Positions 61,320 through 64,000 of a DNA stretch of 64,000 nt are shown in pieces. The notes under the pieces were generated by a model, which was not told the DNA's origin, searched no databases, and saw nothing but the letters and a program-made list of their open reading frames with translations. The DNA is taken from the NCBI RefSeq assembly GCF_050436995.1, contig NC_134754.1:7371001-7435000 (forward strand), read 5' to 3'. Source of the DNA: Anticarsia gemmatalis. Lineage: Eukaryota > Arthropoda > Insecta > Lepidoptera > Erebidae. Every line of letters starts with the position of its first letter. Position 1 is the first letter of the stretch. A program made the translations under genes and the position numbers.

Positions 61320-64000
61320 ATATTCATCACACAACATAAGATAAAGATTATGTCTACTAAACAAAGTGAGTCAAAAACATAAAAATATGATCTACCATTA
61401 AGACGTAACATTGCCGAAGGCGATACACTAATTGCGCCAACCGGCTTCGAGTAAACATAACAATTTGTTACAAAAGAATATTGAGCGCTTTGATCATTTA
61501 CCTATATTTATTTGGCAAATGGCAATGACAGACTCGTGTGAGCTGGTTGTTTTCGAAGCGCATCGGTAAAATATGCGATTGATACATCGCTAAACAGAAT
61601 GAATTTGATAAGAACCAATTGGCAGTACACGTTCTCACATCGACAGTAAAACTCGTAAATTTCGCGCACCTTACGCCAATGTTGACAGATTTATTTAGAA
61701 CGCGTGGGCGGCAGTGGGACGGTTAATTTTATTGTGAACCAATTGATTATACAGTATTATTTAAGCGGCCTTTGATGATAAAGAAACGAGAAATATAATA
61801 ACACGTAATGTCATTGTCGCAACGAGATAATAATCTAAGAGTTAAAGTGTTAATCCAATCCAAAGCTGATAAAGTTTCAAAGGTGATGCGGGCTCCTTAA
61901 AGATTGAAGAAATTATTTTACAACTGGTTGTAAGAGTAACTCGGTTGGTTAATAATCACTTGGAGAAATTCGTTGGCACTTCAGCCGGAGAATTAACTTT
62001 GTTATCCGATGTGGCAGCGTTGCCAGCTATCTAGACTACTTGCCAATGTTGGGTACATTTTGGGTGACGTTTTTGGGACAAGAAATCTTGTTTCGAAAAT
62101 TGGGACAGTCTTTGAACTTTACCGTTACTTTGTAACTATCGTGTAAAACTGGGCATTTACGACTTGTTCTAAAGCATCAGACATAAAGCTACAATATTTA
62201 TATATAACTCTAAATTCTAGGGGAAATGTTGTAAATGATAGTTCGCGAATGCGTTGACCGTATTATGAATCATCACATTAATTACAATACTTACTACAAT
62301 AGGTTGAATAGAAGCGCCATTGTATGAATGAATCCGAATTGTATAAGATATTATTTAATTAAATAGCCAAGATGACATTGTCAGCCTGGCTTGTGATCAA
62401 TATGAAAATATGTTTTCTTAATGAGCATTTATTTTTGCTTTGGGTGATGCAAAATGGTTCTTGAATAACAATCGTTGAATTATAATCAGGCGAGAATTTG
62501 ATATTCAGTATTTAAATAACATGGCATACAAATGTTGTTAACAGAATTAATCCCATTTTTTTAAAATAATAATATTGTTTTATTACATAGAATTCTTATA
62601 GAATAAGATATTAAATTAATCTATTCGTTGTTCAGAATAATCTTGTATTAATAGTTTATTGGTGCCAGGGTCTTTGTTTCTAGAACGAAATATATCCCCA
62701 TAGCTGCTTTACAACATACATTTATTTTTAATATGAGTTATAAATATACAAAAAATATATTTAACACAAAATATTTTTATTAATTATTATCTAACGACAG
62801 AAATAATGGCTGCTGAGGAAAATCAAAATGTGTCGTTAAAAAAATGAATTGATTTACCTCCAACAAACAATCTCATAAAATTTCTCTTTAATATCAGTGT
62901 AGAATGTAGATTAAAATACCTTGGACATGGTTGCTACACGCCCTAAATATTTACACGATGACATATAAAATATTTTATAGTTATTATATCATTTCAAGGT
63001 TATAAACTTCACCCAATTCTTTCTCTACGAGTATATCCGTACTGAAGCTGAAAGAGAAGCAGCAATCGGATTTAGTAATGTTACAGATATATTTTATACA
63101 GTGCACTCAAACTGATTAGATTCATTTTTATTCGAGACCACACAACTAAAACAAAGTAACAAAACGTGAAACCTGTGCTTGTGCCGCGTATTTTTATTCG
63201 TATATTTGGGATTTTAATGTTAGTTGCACGTAATGACGCAAACACATAAATATTTATGACAACTGCACTAACTTTTTTTGGAATATGCATTGGTAAAGTC
63301 GTTTAAGCCCTCCTTGCCGCGAGAAGTGGAAGGAGGGTAAAAGTAAATGAGAGTGACTGTAAAATTTCAACGGTAGCTGTTTACATCCGACCTTTTTTAC
63401 GATGTTGTTAACTGTCGATTCTTTTTAAACATCTGTGTTGAGAACTGTAAACTACATTGTTCGCGGTTTCGAAGCTAAAATGCTGCTTGAAACGTGGTTA
63501 TTGCTTAAATGCGAGGTATTAACACTTATTCTAAGCGTTGTTAAATAGTCATCATTTATATTTATAGCAGGAATTAACCCGGGCTCACGTGATTCTGTTA
63601 TGTCTATTGTTGCATCACGTAAGCTTTATGTTTATTTAATAACTTAATATTTTATTGGGCAGTAAAATATAAATGTTAGTCGATGTTTTCTTAGTTAATA
63701 CATATAGCCAAATACTCTTATTTTCGTTCTGTTCTAATGCATATAAATATCATTATTAGTGGCTTCTTGTACAACATATTAAGAAAAAAAAAGAGAATTG
63801 CCGAATTCACTTTTATCAGATGGAACCTCCTTGTGTTTATTGAATACATTCTTAGACGTATAATACCCTGTACATATATCTTGTTATATGTGAAACAGAA
63901 GCCGCGAACACATATAAACCATTCAGCATGTAGCGTCATTTTACATCTCACTAGTACGTACGGAAAACTAAAAAACCAATGGCTTGCCACTAAGCGAAGA
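61320..64000. other. Gene-free AT-rich stretch to window end
   Basis: No coding frame of note. A small GGGT-rich run lies at 62050-62080, strongly AT-rich DNA at 62560-62800, and a hairpin at 63308-63337. Confidence 0.65.
63308..63337. repeat. GC-rich hairpin
   Basis: CCCTCCTT (63308-63315) pairs exactly with AAGGAGGG (63330-63337). Inside, CCGC pairs with GTGG (one G-T wobble) after a one-base bulge, leaving a GAGAA loop. Twelve pairs form over 30 bases. It stands alone in AT-rich DNA and has no gene next to it. Confidence 0.55.

Noticed and set aside
1..64000. Insect microRNAs (let-7, mir-10, iab-4, mir-124, bantam, mir-9, mir-193, mir-2/13 and others)
   Set aside because: I looked by eye for their mature sequences on both strands and found only short partial matches.

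Overview
The window is AT-rich DNA in which CpG is not depleted, which fits an invertebrate, most likely an insect and possibly a lepidopteran (inference; no diagnostic gene is present). I found no convincing protein-coding gene, tRNA, rRNA, known microRNA, CRISPR array or intact transposon. The longest open frames (146, 133 and 131 codons) carry no recognisable domain. The best reading is a long intron or intergenic 'gene desert' of the kind that surrounds developmental regulators. There are almost no microsatellites or recognisable transposon fragments.

Layout. 1-6.5 kb is AT-rich and holds three copies of a short dispersed repeat. 6.5-7.3 kb is a GC-rich block with a strong G-quadruplex motif on the minus strand, followed by an imperfect hairpin. 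At 9.1 kb and 35.8-35.95 kb are two small clusters rich in TACGAG that share a 12-base word in opposite orientation. 11.4-12.2 kb carries an 18-bp GATA palindrome and a degenerate sister. 18.3-20.5 kb carries a duplicated two-part motif. 36.2-39.6 kb is the most GC-rich part, a run of short islands with nested inverted repeats. 43.4 kb has a perfect 29-bp inverted repeat with a 5-base loop. 54.2 kb has a long alternating purine-pyrimidine tract. The remainder is ordinary AT-rich sequence with short GC-richer patches.

The most interesting pattern is on the minus strand. At 61.3, 37.2 and 22.5 kb there is a strong polypyrimidine-CAG acceptor followed directly by GTAA, as in insect recursive-splice (ratchet) points. 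Each has a second good donor 50, 51 or 34 bases downstream. I scanned by eye for CAG|GTAA on both strands. Among the other sites I saw, only one on the plus strand (27.0 kb) had a comparable tract, and none had a donor at this spacing. This suggests a long minus-strand transcript spanning the window, with microexons or 'RS-exons' and introns of about 24 and 15 kb. The candidate exons have stops in most frames, so they would belong to a UTR or a long noncoding RNA. RNA data would be decisive.

All statements rest on reading the sequence by eye. Counts and chance expectations are rough hand estimates.
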